From the NCBI GenBank assembly GCA_024743195.1, contig JANSXE010000002.1, positions 186,001 to 250,000 of the forward strand: a stretch of DNA of 64,000 bases, in the 5' to 3' direction. This document shows positions 33,733 to 43,800 of this stretch, one piece after another (positions within the stretch are counted from its first letter, which is position 1; each line of letters begins with the position of its first letter). Both the position numbers and the translations under genes were made by a program. Below the pieces are notes generated by a model. That model was not told the DNA's origin. It ran no database searches and was given only the letters and a program-made list of their open reading frames with translations. Origin of the DNA: Alphaproteobacteria bacterium (GTDB lineage Bacteria > Pseudomonadota > Alphaproteobacteria > UBA8366 > Aestuariispiraceae).

Positions 33733-35796
33733 ATGACCGCGAAGCGCGCCGCATCCCGCCGCAAATCGACCGCCAAGACGCCGCGCGGCAAAGCGTCCGG
33801 CGGGCGGACGGCCGGCCCGCGCGGGCCGGCGGGCGACCGCGCGCCCGGCGGCGGGCGCCCGCCGCGCCGGCGTTGGCGCCTGCTGCGCGGCGCGATTGCG
33901 GCCCTGATCTGGCTGACGGTGATCGGCGTCGGCGTCGTCGCATGGTTCGCCTGGGACCTGCCCGACCCCGTGGCCGCCGCCCAGCAGAAGGCCGCGCGCG
34001 CGCCGATCGTGACGATCGAAGCGGCCGACGGAACCGTCCTGATGCGCCAGGGCCAGCTCTACGGCGAGGCGCTGACGCTGACGCAGATTTCGGTTCATCT
34101 GCCCAAGGCCCTGCTGGCGACCGAGGATCGGCGCTTCTACGAGCATTCGGGGATCGACCCGGTCGGGATCGCGCGCGCGCTCTGGACCAACATCGCCGCC
34201 GGCGGCGTGCGCCAGGGCGGCAGCACGATCACCCAGCAGCTCGCCAAGAACCTGTTCCTGTCGCGCGAGCGCACGCTGCGGCGCAAGGTGCAGGAGGCCC
34301 TGCTCGCCTTCTGGCTGGAGCGGGTCTTCACCAAGCAGCAGATTCTCGAGACCTATCTGAACCGGGTCTATTTCGGGGCCGGGGCCTATGGGGTGGACGC
34401 GGCCGCGCGGCGCTATTTCGGGGTCGCGCCGAAGGATCTCAGCCTCTGGCAGGCGGCGGTTCTGGCGGGTTTGCCGAAGGCTCCCTCCGCCCTCAACCCC
34501 TTCGTCGCGCCGGAGCGCGCGGCCGAGCGCGCGCGCATCGTGCTGCAGAATATGGTCGCGGCCGGCTGGCTCGCGCCGGAGGACGCCCAGGCCGCCGCCC
34601 GCGACCGGGTCGCGACCCGACCGACCGACGCCGCCGGCCGCAACAGCCGCTGGTTCGCGGACTGGGCGCTCGACCGCGCCGGCGACCTGCTGGGCGGGAT
34701 CGACCGCGACGTGCGCGTCGTCACCACGCTGGAGCCCGCCTTGCAGCGCGCCGCGGAGGCCGCCGCCACGGAGGTCGGCGAACTGGCCCGGGCCAAGGGG
34801 GCGGAGCAGATGGCCTTCGTGGCGCTGCGGCCGGACGGGGCGGTCGGCGCCCTGCTGGGCGGGTACGACCGGCGCAAAAGCGCCTTCAACCGCGCCGTCC
34901 AAGCGCGCCGCCAGCCGGGCTCGACCTTCAAGCTCTTCGTCTATCTGGCCGGCTTCGCGGCCGGCGCGACCCCGGACGAGGTGATCGACGACCGAGCCAT
35001 CACGGTCGACGGCTGGACGCCCCGCAACGCGACCGGGGGGCACCGCGGGCCGGTGACGGTGCGCGAAGGCGCGGCGCGCTCGATCAACACCGTCGCCGTG
35101 GCGCTGGCCGAGCGGGCGGGCCGCGACAAGGTGATCGAGACCGCGCGCCGGCTCGGCGTCGCCAGCGACCTGTCGCCCGATCCGGCCCTGGCGCTCGGCG
35201 TGCACGAGGTGAGCCCGCTGGAGCTGACCGGCGCCTATGCGGCGCTCTCCAACGGCGGCCGCGCGGTCAGCCCCTATGCGGTGACGCGCATCCTCGCCGC
35301 CGACGGGTCCGTGCTCTATGAACGCCCGCGCGTCGCGCCGCCCGAAGCGGCCTCGCCGCGCGCGCTCGCCGCCGCGCTCGACGTGTTCGGGGCGAGCCTC
35401 GCCTGGGGCACCGGCAAGCAGGCGGCGCTGCCCGGCCGGCCGGCGGTCGGCAAGACGGGCACCAGCCAGGACTATCGCGACGCCTGGTTCGTCGGCGCGA
35501 CGGCGGACCTGACCGCCGGCGTCTGGATGGGCAATGACGACGCGCGGCCGACCGACGGGGTCTATGGCGGAAGCTTCCCGGCGATGCTGTGGAAGCGGTT
35601 CATGACCGCGGCGCTCGCCGACGCGCCGCCCAAAGCGCTGCCGCGGCCGGCGATCCCGCCCGCTCCGGACGGGGGCGGCAACGCCATCGAGCGCCTGATC
35701 CTCTCCGCCAAGCAGGCGCTGGGCGACGTCGGAACCGGGGGCGCCGACGGGTCCGAGGCGCCGCAGGGCGCGGTGCGGCGCGAAAGCGGCAACTGA
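33733..35796 (+). CDS. Penicillin-binding protein 1A-type (glycosyltransferase and transpeptidase)
   Basis: This 687-residue class A PBP starts at ATG 33733 with a basic Lys/Arg/Pro cytoplasmic tail, followed by a membrane anchor (IAALIWLTVIGVGVVAWFAW, about 54-73). The GT51 domain has ATEDRRFYEHSGID (catalytic E131), GGSTITQQLAKNLFL and YLNRVYFGAGAYGV. The transpeptidase domain has the active Ser in GSTFK (S397), SIN at about 455, and GKTGTS near the C-terminus. It builds peptidoglycan in the periplasm. Its length is short for PBP1A (no OB insertion), closer to the PbpC-size alphaproteobacterial group. It diverges from irr. Confidence 0.93.
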   Translation: MTAKRAASRRKSTAKTPRGKASGGRTAGPRGPAGDRAPGGGRPPRRRWRLLRGAIAALIWLTVIGVGVVAWFAWDLPDPVAAAQQKAARAPIVTIEAADGTVLMRQGQLYGEALTLTQISVHLPKALLATEDRRFYEHSGIDPVGIARALWTNIAAGGVRQGGSTITQQLAKNLFLSRERTLRRKVQEALLAFWLERVFTKQQILETYLNRVYFGAGAYGVDAAARRYFGVAPKDLSLWQAAVLAGLPKAPSALNPFVAPERAAERARIVLQNMVAAGWLAPEDAQAAARDRVATRPTDAAGRNSRWFADWALDRAGDLLGGIDRDVRVVTTLEPALQRAAEAAATEVGELARAKGAEQMAFVALRPDGAVGALLGGYDRRKSAFNRAVQARRQPGSTFKLFVYLAGFAAGATPDEVIDDRAITVDGWTPRNATGGHRGPVTVREGAARSINTVAVALAERAGRDKVIETARRLGVASDLSPDPALALGVHEVSPLELTGAYAALSNGGRAVSPYAVTRILAADGSVLYERPRVAPPEAASPRALAAALDVFGASLAWGTGKQAALPGRPAVGKTGTSQDYRDAWFVGATADLTAGVWMGNDDARPTDGVYGGSFPAMLWKRFMTAALADAPPKALPRPAIPPAPDGGGNAIERLILSAKQALGDVGTGGADGSEAPQGAVRRESGN

Positions 35797-35825
35797 CGGC
35801 GTCCCGCGCGCACGCCTCGATCCTC

Positions 35826-35881
35826 GGCCTCAAACCATCGGCCTCAAACCATCGGTCTCAAACCATCGGCCTCAAACCATC
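35826..35881. repeat. Four-copy 14-bp tandem repeat overlapping a stop codon
   Basis: Four 14-bp units (cggcctcaaaccat, one with a single change) run head to tail at 35826-35881. The last unit contains the stop codon of the minus-strand LuxR gene (its last codons are T-P-M-V-stop). The remaining copies lie just beyond the gene. The unit is not a multiple of three. Confidence 0.9.
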
Positions 35882-36585
35882 GGGGTCAGGCTGGCGAAGC
35901 GGGCGACCAGCGCCGCGGTCGAGTCCGCGTCCATCTTGCGCAACAGATTGGCGCGGTGCGTCTCCACCGTGCGCGGGCTGATCGCGAGCGCGCGCGCGAC
36001 CTCCTTCGCGCTCATCGCCTTGAGCGTCGCTGCGAGGATTTCGCGCTCGCGCTCGGTCAAGCCGTCGATCTGCGCGTGGAGGCCCGCCCAGGGCGCATCC
36101 TCGACCACCGCGACCAGGGAGAGGAGGACGCGCGCCGCGCCGCCGCGCCGCACCGGCGAGACCTTATGCTCCGTCGGCAGGATCGCCCCGTCCCGCCGGC
36201 GCATCCAGCCATGCGCCACGAAGGGTCGGCCCGCGTCCAGCCGCGCGCGGTTCGCGGACCGGAAAGCGCGGTAGCGCGCCTCGTCGATATGCAGGATGCG
36301 CGTGCGCCGGCCGATCAGCTCGTGCGCGCGATAGTGGAACACCTCCTCCACCCGCCGGTTGACCGCCCGGATGCGCCGCGACGGGTAGGCGACCGCGAAG
36401 GCCGGCTCCTCGAAGAGGTCGAGGAACGGCTGCAATGTCCGCAATCCCTCGGAGTCCCGCACCGTTGAAGGGTCTGTCGTCACGTGGCCAAGCGGGCGCG
36501 ACCGCGCCCGTCCCCGCACCGTACGCCCCGTCCCATCTGAAAGATCGTATGCTCGTCTTAAGAAGTAAATACTTGGTGAAAACAT
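35872..36585 (-). CDS. PAS-domain LuxR-type transcriptional regulator
   Basis: About 237 residues: a PAS sensor (about residues 48-160, with FEEPAFAVAYPSRRIRAVNRRVEEVF and ELIGRRTRILHIDE) and a C-terminal LuxR HTH (about 175-237: LTEREREILAATLKAMSAKEVARALAISPRTVETHRANLLRKM, split). No receiver domain is present, so it is not a classical response regulator. The signal is unknown. The start is doubtful: the first 30 residues fall in AT-rich sequence with an AAGTA-AA-TACTT dyad (36563-36574), so a GTG at 36483 may be the true start and the dyad part of the promoter. A 14-bp repeat overlaps its stop codon. Confidence 0.85.
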   Translation of the reverse strand: MFSPSIYFLRRAYDLSDGTGRTVRGRARSRPLGHVTTDPSTVRDSEGLRTLQPFLDLFEEPAFAVAYPSRRIRAVNRRVEEVFHYRAHELIGRRTRILHIDEARYRAFRSANRARLDAGRPFVAHGWMRRRDGAILPTEHKVSPVRRGGAARVLLSLVAVVEDAPWAGLHAQIDGLTEREREILAATLKAMSAKEVARALAISPRTVETHRANLLRKMDADSTAALVARFASLTPMV

Positions 36586-36696
36586 CTATGGGTAATCGTA
36601 CGACTGGCCGATATCCCGTCGCACCCCCATTCTCATAGCGCACGAAAGGCGCGGCGGCGCCCCTGACCTCGCACCCGCCAGCAGGGAGAACAGAGC

Positions 36697-38106
36697 ATGC
36701 CTCACGCGTCCCCGACGATCGATCGCCGCCCCCCGGGCAAGCCGCCGCCCGTCCCCCCCGTCGACACCCTGCTGAAGGCGCTGTCCGACCGGCCGAAACA
36801 GGAGGCCCTGCATCTCGGCCAGGTCGTCTGTCTGGGGCTGGATGCGGTGCGCGCGCGCATCGGCGAGGCGCAGTGGACGAGCGCCGAGGCCCTGGTCGCG
36901 CAACTGGTCGAGAAGGCGATCCGCCGCGTCTGCGCGCCGGAAGACGCCTTCGTACGCTGTCGGGACGGCGCCTTCGTGGTCGTCTTCGGAACCCCGGACC
37001 GCGCCGTCGCAGCGGCCCGGTCGGCCGGGATTGCGGAAATCGTCAACCGGGCGCTGTTCGGCGAGGAGCGCTTCAAGGGCGTCACCATCCACACCACCGT
37101 GCGCACCGCGACCGGGCTCCGGCCCGAGCCGGGGCGCGGCGCCGACGACGTCCTGCAGGAGTTGCTCGACGGCGCGGCCAAGCGGGAGCTCGATCCGCCC
37201 GATCCTCCGAAACGGCCGGCGGACCCGCCGGACGGGGCCGCAGCGGATGCGGATTCTGCGCCGCAGGAGGCCCGCCCGACGCCGGCGCCCAAGGCGATTC
37301 CCCGGCGCCGGGACGCCGTGCTCGACGCCTTCAAGGGCATCGACCGGGCGCCGATCGTCTTTCGCTATCTCCCGGTCTGGACGGTCGGCGGCGGACGCGT
37401 CCTGCTGTTCCACTGCATTCCGACGCGCGAGATGCGCTGCGCCGACGCGTCGCTGCGCGACCATGCGGTCCTCGGCCCCGATCCGGCCAATCGCGAGATC
37501 GCGGAGTTGGACATGGCCACATTGGAGCATGGGCTGGTGGAACACTGCCGGCGGCTGCGCGACGGCGCCCGCCAGCATCTGTCCGTCAACCTGCATTACG
37601 AGACCGTCGCCTGCAGCAGGGGCCGGGCCGACCTGGCGGCGCTTCTCGGCGAGGCCCCCGAGCCGGTGCGGGCCACGCTGAGCGCCCGTCTCGTCGGCCT
37701 GCCGGAGGGCGCGCCCGAGGCGCGGTTGGCGCAGCTCGCCGGCCAGCTCGCGCCCTATTTCTCCGCGCTGTCGGCCATGGTCCCGGCGATTCGCACCCGC
37801 GAGGCCCTGCCGCGCGCCTTGCAGCGCCTGCGCGCCGCCGGGTTGCGCAGCGCCCTGATCCGCTTCGACCGCACGCGCGCCGCGCCCGACGCCCCCTACT
37901 GGCGGCGCTTCGCGGAGATGTGTCAGGAATACGGCCTCCGGCCGGGCGTCTGCGGCGCGCCGGACCGCGAGAGCGCGCTGTTGCTGAGCTACGCCGGCTT
38001 CGCGCTCCTGACCGGTCCGGTCCTGGGCGGCCCGTTCGACCGGCTGCCCGCCCCCTATCGCTTCGACGCCCGACGTCTCGAAGGCGCCGCCGCGCCGGCG
38101 GAGTGA
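36697..38106 (+). CDS. Unknown protein with possible degenerate GGDEF/EAL architecture
   Basis: I do not recognise this 469-residue protein by family. Residues about 35-115 (LHLGQVVCLGLDAVRARIG, then DAFVRCRDGAFVVVFG) look like a worn GGDEF fold: the R-DGAFVV strand falls where a GGDEF domain has its R-GGDEF-type loop and no signature is kept. A Pro-rich linker (180-235) follows. The C-terminal half (about 245-460) has PIVFRYLPVW and LLTGPVLGGPFDRLPAPYRFD that resemble EAL ends, again without catalytic residues. It is probably cytoplasmic. ATG 36697 is preceded by agggagaacagagc. The GGDEF/EAL assignment is inference. Confidence 0.6.
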   Translation: MPHASPTIDRRPPGKPPPVPPVDTLLKALSDRPKQEALHLGQVVCLGLDAVRARIGEAQWTSAEALVAQLVEKAIRRVCAPEDAFVRCRDGAFVVVFGTPDRAVAAARSAGIAEIVNRALFGEERFKGVTIHTTVRTATGLRPEPGRGADDVLQELLDGAAKRELDPPDPPKRPADPPDGAAADADSAPQEARPTPAPKAIPRRRDAVLDAFKGIDRAPIVFRYLPVWTVGGGRVLLFHCIPTREMRCADASLRDHAVLGPDPANREIAELDMATLEHGLVEHCRRLRDGARQHLSVNLHYETVACSRGRADLAALLGEAPEPVRATLSARLVGLPEGAPEARLAQLAGQLAPYFSALSAMVPAIRTREALPRALQRLRAAGLRSALIRFDRTRAAPDAPYWRRFAEMCQEYGLRPGVCGAPDRESALLLSYAGFALLTGPVLGGPFDRLPAPYRFDARRLEGAAAPAE

Positions 38107-38110
38107 CGTC

Positions 38111-38713
38111 TTACTGCGCGCCGGCGGCGCGCAGCACCGGCTCGATCCCGGGCGCCCGGCTGGTGCGGGCGTAGTCGAGCGCGCTGCGGCCCGTATAGTC
38201 GCGCACCCCGAGATCGGCGTTCGCCTCGAGCAGCCGTTCGACGATGTCGCGATAGCCGTCGCGCGCCGCCGCCATCACCGGCGTCAGGCCCTGGCGATTG
38301 CGCGGGTCCGGGCTCGCGCCCAGGCTCAGCAGGAGATCGACGGTCGCGTAGTCGCCGTTCTCGATCGCCCAATGCAGCGGGCTGTTGCCGATATCGTCCT
38401 GCCAGTTCGGATTGCCGCCGCCGTCGACCAGCAGCTCGACCATCTCCAGGTCGCCGTTGCGGGCGGCGATGATCACCCCGTTGCGGCCGTCGGTGTGGAC
38501 CATGTTGGGGTTCTCGCCGCGCAAAATCTCGGCCCGGGCGCGCTCCAGATCGCCGTCCTCCACCGCCTGCAGAAGCGGCGGCGCGGCCCCCAGGATCGTC
38601 TGCGCGGCCGCCGGCGGTGCGGCGACGGCCAGGCCGAGTGCGACGGCAAAGGCCGCGAAGGCCGCGGCCAGGCTGCGGCGGGCGGTGCGGGTCGGCGAGG
38701 GAGCGTGCGTCAT
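38111..38713 (-). CDS. Exported ankyrin-repeat protein
   Basis: This 200-residue protein has a cleavable signal peptide (ALAAAFAAFAVALGLAVAAPPAAAQ, split, residues 14-39) and about four ankyrin repeats. Recognisable units are LLQAVEDGDLERARAEIL, GVIIAARNGDLEMVELLVDGG, NSPLHWAIENGDYATVDLLLSLG, and TPVMAAARDGYRDIVERLLE. It should act by protein binding in the periplasm. The partner is unknown. It converges with the GGDEF/EAL-like gene, 4 bp apart. The start at 38713 was chosen over longer alternatives because it places the signal peptide at the N-terminus. Confidence 0.9.
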   Translation of the reverse strand: MTHAPSPTRTARRSLAAAFAAFAVALGLAVAAPPAAAQTILGAAPPLLQAVEDGDLERARAEILRGENPNMVHTDGRNGVIIAARNGDLEMVELLVDGGGNPNWQDDIGNSPLHWAIENGDYATVDLLLSLGASPDPRNRQGLTPVMAAARDGYRDIVERLLEANADLGVRDYTGRSALDYARTSRAPGIEPVLRAAGAQ

Positions 38714-38983
38714 AGGGCCTCCGGCGGACGGCGCGGCGCCAAGGCGGCGCATGGGCCAGACATACTCAATCCGCATCGGCCCGCCAACCCCGCGCGGCGG
38801 TCGTCTTTTGACTGGGCGGCGCGCCCGGGCTTGGCTAGGCTCCGGTCTCATGACGGCGCCTTCGACCTTTCCCGCCGCCTTCGCGCCGCCGCGCGTCGCG
38901 CCCGCAGGCGGCGGGCCGAGCGGCGCAAACCGCGGCCGACGCCGGGTTCCCGGTCCGTTGACCCGACATGCGGACGCGGCGGC

Positions 38984-40306
38984 GTGAGCGCGGCCGGGCT
39001 GATCCTCGCCGCCCCGTCGAGCGGCGCCGGCAAGACGGTGGTCACGCTGGCGCTGATGCGCGCGCTGTCCCGGCGCGGACTGCGCATCGCGCCCGCCAAG
39101 GTCGGGCCCGACTACATCGATCCGGCCTTTCACGCCGCCGCCTGCGGGCGCGCCTCGGTCAATCTGGATCCTTGGGGGATGCGGCCGGCGCTGCGCGCCG
39201 CCCTGGTCGAGCGCCTGGGCGCGGACGCCGATCTCGTGCTGGTCGAGGGGGTGATGGGGCTGTTCGACGGCGCCGGGGACGGCGGCGGCTCCACCGCCGA
39301 TCTGGCGGCGGAGACCGGCTGGCCGGTGGTGCTGATCCTCGACGTCAACGCCCAGGCGGGCAGCGCGGCGGCGGTCGCGCGCGGCTTCGTGACGCATCGC
39401 GCCGACGTCGAGGTCGCCGGCGTGATCCTGAACCGCGTCGGCGGCGCGGCCCATCAGGCGATGATCGAAGAGGCGCTGGCCGCCGCGACCCCCGACGCCG
39501 CGCCGTTGGGCGCGGTTCCGCACGACGGACGCCTGGCGCTTCCAGAGCGCCATCTGGGCCTGATCCAGGCGCGCGAGCACGGCGATCTCGACGCCTTCGT
39601 CGAGACGGCCGCGGAGATCCTGGCCGAGTCCGTCGATCTCGACCGGCTCGTCGCGCTGGCGCGCCCGGCGCGCCGCGCCACGGAGCGCGACGACGGGCCG
39701 CCGATCGCGCCGCTGGGCCAACGCATCGCGGTCGGGCAGGACCAAGCCTTCGCCTTCGTCTATCCGCATCTGCTCGACGGGTGGCGGCGCGCCGGCGCGG
39801 CGATCCTCCCGTTCAGTCCGCTCGCCGACGCGGCGCCGGCGGCGGAGGCCGACGCGGTCTATCTGCCCGGCGGCTATCCGGAGCTGCACGCCGGCCGGCT
39901 CGCCGCGAACCGGCGGTTCCTGGACGGTCTGCGGGCCGCGGCGGCCCGCGGCGCCGCCGTTTTCGGGGAGTGCGGCGGCTACATGACGCTGGGCGATGGC
40001 CTGGTCGACGCCGACGGGGCGCGCCATGCGATGGCGGGCCTGCTGCCGGTGGAGACGAGCTTCGCCGAGCGCCGGATGCATCTGGGCTATCGCCGGGCGG
40101 AGACGCTGGCGGACAGCGCCCTCGGCCCCGCCGGGCTGCAGGTGTCCGGGCACGAATTCCACTTTGCGACGACGCTGCGGGAGGGACCCGGGACGCCGCT
40201 GTTCCGGCTTTCCGACACGCGCGGCGAAGACCGGGGCGCGGCGGGCTTGGTCGAAGGCCGGGTGGCGGGCTCCTTCCTGCATGTGATAGACCGCGCGCCA
40301 TGGTGA
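38984..40306 (+). CDS. cobB: Cobyrinate a,c-diamide synthase
   Basis: This 440-residue enzyme amidates the a and c carboxyls of (hydrogeno)cobyrinic acid, using glutamine and ATP. The N-terminal P-loop is [12 protein letters not shown] (G14-T18), then [12 protein letters not shown]. The C-terminal class I glutamine amidotransferase domain has the nucleophile in [11 protein letters not shown] (C330) and SGHEFHF (H390). The GTG at 38984 is the best start; the open frame continues upstream but is not coding-like. No other cob gene, and no cobalamin riboswitch, is nearby, so the rest of the pathway is elsewhere. The ATG of the next gene overlaps its last 7 bases. Confidence 0.93.
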   Translation: MSAAGLILAAPSSGAGKTVVTLALMRALSRRGLRIAPAKVGPDYIDPAFHAAACGRASVNLDPWGMRPALRAALVERLGADADLVLVEGVMGLFDGAGDGGGSTADLAAETGWPVVLILDVNAQAGSAAAVARGFVTHRADVEVAGVILNRVGGAAHQAMIEEALAAATPDAAPLGAVPHDGRLALPERHLGLIQAREHGDLDAFVETAAEILAESVDLDRLVALARPARRATERDDGPPIAPLGQRIAVGQDQAFAFVYPHLLDGWRRAGAAILPFSPLADAAPAAEADAVYLPGGYPELHAGRLAANRRFLDGLRAAAARGAAVFGECGGYMTLGDGLVDADGARHAMAGLLPVETSFAERRMHLGYRRAETLADSALGPAGLQVSGHEFHFATTLREGPGTPLFRLSDTRGEDRGAAGLVEGRVAGSFLHVIDRAPW

Positions 40307-40809
40307 AACGCAGCGCCCCGCCCGCCGACACGCCGTTCTGGGAGACCAAAGGGCTCGATGAAATGAGCGCGGCGGAGTGGGAATCGCTCTGCGACGGCTG
40401 CGGCCTGTGCTGCCTGCACAAACTGGAGGATGTGGATACCGGCGAGGTCGCCTTCACCACGGTCGCCTGCCGGCTGCTGGACTGCGAGAGCTGCCGCTGC
40501 AGCGACTACCCGAACCGCAAGCGCGAGGTGCCGGACTGCGTGCAGCTCACGCCGGAGACGCTGGCCGAGATCTATTGGCTGCCGGAGAGTTGCGGCTATC
40601 GCCGGGTGGCGGAGGGGCGCGGCCTCGCCTGGTGGCACCCGCTGGTCTCCGGCGATCCCGAGACGGTGCACCAAGCCGGGATCTCGGCCCGCGGCCGCGT
40701 CGTCTCGGAAGCCGGGCTGAGCGACCCGGAGCTCTATGTCGAGCAATGGCTGAACGACGGCGGCGATCCGCTGATCCGCATCCCGGGACGCAAGACCGCG
40801 GCGCGTTGA
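40300..40809 (+). CDS. YcgN family cysteine-cluster protein (UPF0260)
   Basis: This 169-residue cytoplasmic protein has the UPF0260 cysteine pattern. Visible blocks are [16 protein letters not shown] (about residues 32-47), [18 protein letters not shown] (about 58-75, a metal/Fe-S-like Cys cluster), [10 protein letters not shown], and [16 protein letters not shown]. The role is not established; a metal-cluster protein is likely. Translation is probably coupled to cobB by the 7-bp overlap. Confidence 0.93.
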   Translation: MVKRSAPPADTPFWETKGLDEMSAAEWESLCDGCGLCCLHKLEDVDTGEVAFTTVACRLLDCESCRCSDYPNRKREVPDCVQLTPETLAEIYWLPESCGYRRVAEGRGLAWWHPLVSGDPETVHQAGISARGRVVSEAGLSDPELYVEQWLNDGGDPLIRIPGRKTAAR

Positions 40810-40840
40810 GCGCCTCCGGCTCGGCTTGCGCCGTCCCGCC

Positions 40841-43800
40841 CTACTCGGCCGCCTTCGGCTTGGGCGCGGCCTTGCGGGGCTTCGGTTTGGCGTCCTCGCC
40901 CGGCTTGGCCGATCGCTTCTTCGACGCGGCCTTGCCCTTGGCGGCGGATTTCGCGGCCCGCGCCTTGGCGGCGTGGCGGCGCGCCTTGCCGGCGGCGAGC
41001 TTCGGCGCGGGACCGGGGATCGGCGTCGCCGGACCGGCGGGCGCGCCTTCCTCGGCGTCGCCTTCGATCAGCACGGCCAGCAGGTCCTTGCGGATCGCCT
41101 CCAGCTTGCCCGGATGATCGATTTTCATGCCGAAGACGTCCTTGACGTAGAAGACGTCCACCACCTGCTCGCCATAGGTCGAGATTTTGGCGGTCGCGAT
41201 CTGCAGCCCCAGCCCGGTCAGCGCATAGGCGAGCCGGTGCAGCAGACCGGTGCGGTCGCGGCCGTTGACTTCGATCACGGTGTGGCTGTTGGAAGCCTTG
41301 TTGTCGATGATGACCCGCGGCGCGACGGCGAAGACCCGGGTGCGGCGCTGATAGGCGTCGGGCCGGCGCCCGGCCAGCTCCTCCGCCGGCTTCATCGCGC
41401 CGCTGAGCGCCCGGTCGATCAGCACGGAAAGCTTGGCGAGCCGGTCGGGTCGCGCATAGGCCCCGCCCTCGGCGTCCTGGATCAGGAAGCTGTCGAGCGC
41501 CATGCCGTTGTTCAGGGTCGCGATCTTGGCGTCGACCACGCTCGCCCCCGCCACCGCCAGCGCGCCGGTCAGCCGCGAGAACAGGCCCGGATGGTCGACG
41601 CAATAGACCGTCAGTTCGGTGACCGCGCGCCCCTCGTCGACGCGGGTGTCGAGCGTCAGTTCGGCGTCGCGCCCCTGCGCGTCCCGCACGATGCGCGCCT
41701 GACGGACGAGCGTCTCTGCGTCGAGCGAGAGGAAATAGCTGTCCGGGCCGCGCTCCAGATGGGCGTCGATCGCCTCCTGCGCCCACCCCTCCCCGGCCAG
41801 GGCGTCGGCCAACCGCGTCCGGGCGGCGGCCGCGCGCTTGCGCCGGCCGTCGGTCACGGACGCGCCGGTCATCACCTCCAGCGCGCGCCAATAGAGCTCG
41901 CGCAGCAGCGTCGCCTTCCAATTGTTCCAGACGTTCGGCCCGACCGCGCGGATGTCGCAGACGGTGAGGCAGAGCAACAGCCGCAGCCGTTCCGGCGATT
42001 GCACCAGATCGACGAAATCGGCGATCGTCTTCGGGTCGTCCAGGTCGCGCTTGAAGGCGGTCATCGACATGGCGAGGTGGTAGAGCACCAGCCAGGCGAC
42101 GGTCTCCGTCTCCTCCCGGCTCATCCCCAGGCGCGGGCAGACGCGGTGCGCCACCTTGGCGCCGAGTTCCGAATGATCGCCGCCGCGGCCCTTGGCGATG
42201 TCGTGCAGCAGGAGCGCGACAAAGAGCACCCGGCGCGACTGGATCTGGCTGATCACCTCGCTGGCCACGGGATGATCCTCGACCAGCAGCCCGCTTTCGA
42301 TCCGGCTCAGGATGCCCAGCGCGCGGATGGTGTGCTCGTCGGTGGTGTAGACATGATACATGTCATACTGCATCTGGGCGACGACGCGCCCGAAATCCGG
42401 CAGGAAGCGGCCGAACAGGTCGCACTCGTTCATCTGCCGCAGCACGCTCTCCGGATCGCGTTCGTGGGTCAGGATCTGCAGGAAAGTCTCGTTCGCCTCC
42501 GGATCGTCGCGCAGGCGCGCGACGCGGCGCAGATTGCGCGTCACCTGGGCCAGCGCATCCGGGTGGATCGGCGCGTCGTGCTCGTGCGCGACGAGGAAGA
42601 GCCGCAACATGTCGACCGGCCGCTCGGCGAAATGATGCTTGCCGGTCGTGGTCAGCCTGCCGCTCTCCAGCGGGAAGCCCTCGATCTCGCGGCGGAACAG
42701 GCCGCGCGGCAGCCGGAACAGACGCTTGCGCTTGTGCTGCGCCTCGAAGGCGGCGAGGAAGATGCGGGTGAGGTCGCCCACTTCCTTGGCGATCAGGAAA
42801 TAGTGCTTCATGAAGCGCTCGACGCCGGACGCGCCGGCGTGGTCGGTGTAGAGCATGCGCCGGGCCAGCTCCGGCTGCACGTCGAAGGTCAGACGCTCTT
42901 CCGCCCGGCGGGAGAGATAGTGCAGGTGACAGCGCAGGGTCCACAGGAACTGCTGCGCCTTGCGGAAGCGCTCCACCTCCTTCGCGGTCAGCACGCCGAG
43001 CGGCGAGAGCTCCTCGATGTCCTCGACCTTGTAGAGGAACTTGGCCGACCAGAAGAGCGTGTGCAGATCGCGCAGGCCACCCTTGCCGTCCTTGATGTTG
43101 GGCTCCAGCACGTAGCGCGAATCGCCGAGCCGGCCGTGCCGCTCGTCCCGTTCGCCGAGCTTCGCCTCCAGGAAGTCCGGCCCGCTGGTCTCCATCACCT
43201 GCCGGCGGAAACTCTGTTTCAGGTCGGCGAAGAAGCGCTTCTCGCCCCAAACGCAGCGCGCCTCCAGGAGCGCGGTCGCAATCGTCCAGTCGGCCTTCGC
43301 CTGGCGCAGGCACTCGTCGATCGAGCGCGTCGACTGCCCGACCGTCAGCCCCAGATCCCAGAGCATGTAGAGCATCTCTTCGACGATCTGCTCGACCCGG
43401 GCCGACGGCTTGTAGTGATGCAGGAACAGCAGATCGACGTCGGAATAGGGGGCGAGTTCGCCGCGCCCGTAGCCGCCGACGGCGACGAGGCAGAGCTTCT
43501 CCGCCTCGGTCGGGTTGGCGGCGGGATAGAGATGGGTCGTCGTCGCGTCGAACAGGACGCGCAGCAGCTGGTCGACCAGGAAACAGTTGCCCGCGACCGC
43601 CGCCGCGCCGTCCTGATCGCGGAAGAAGCGCCGCTCCACCTCCGTCTGGCCGTCGCGCAGCGCCTGCTTCAGCGCGCCGAGCCAGGCGAGACGGCGGGCG
43701 TCCGAATTCTCGGCCTCCGCGACGGCGCGGTCGAGCCGCTCCGCCAGCGCCAACCGGTTGACGATGGCGCGCCGATTCGACAGCGGGACGACGGCGCCGG

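Noticed and set aside
38714-38983. Cobalamin riboswitch upstream of cobB
   Set aside because: The region is GC-rich with no B12-box-like conserved sequence and no clear folded leader; cobB is not preceded by other cob genes.
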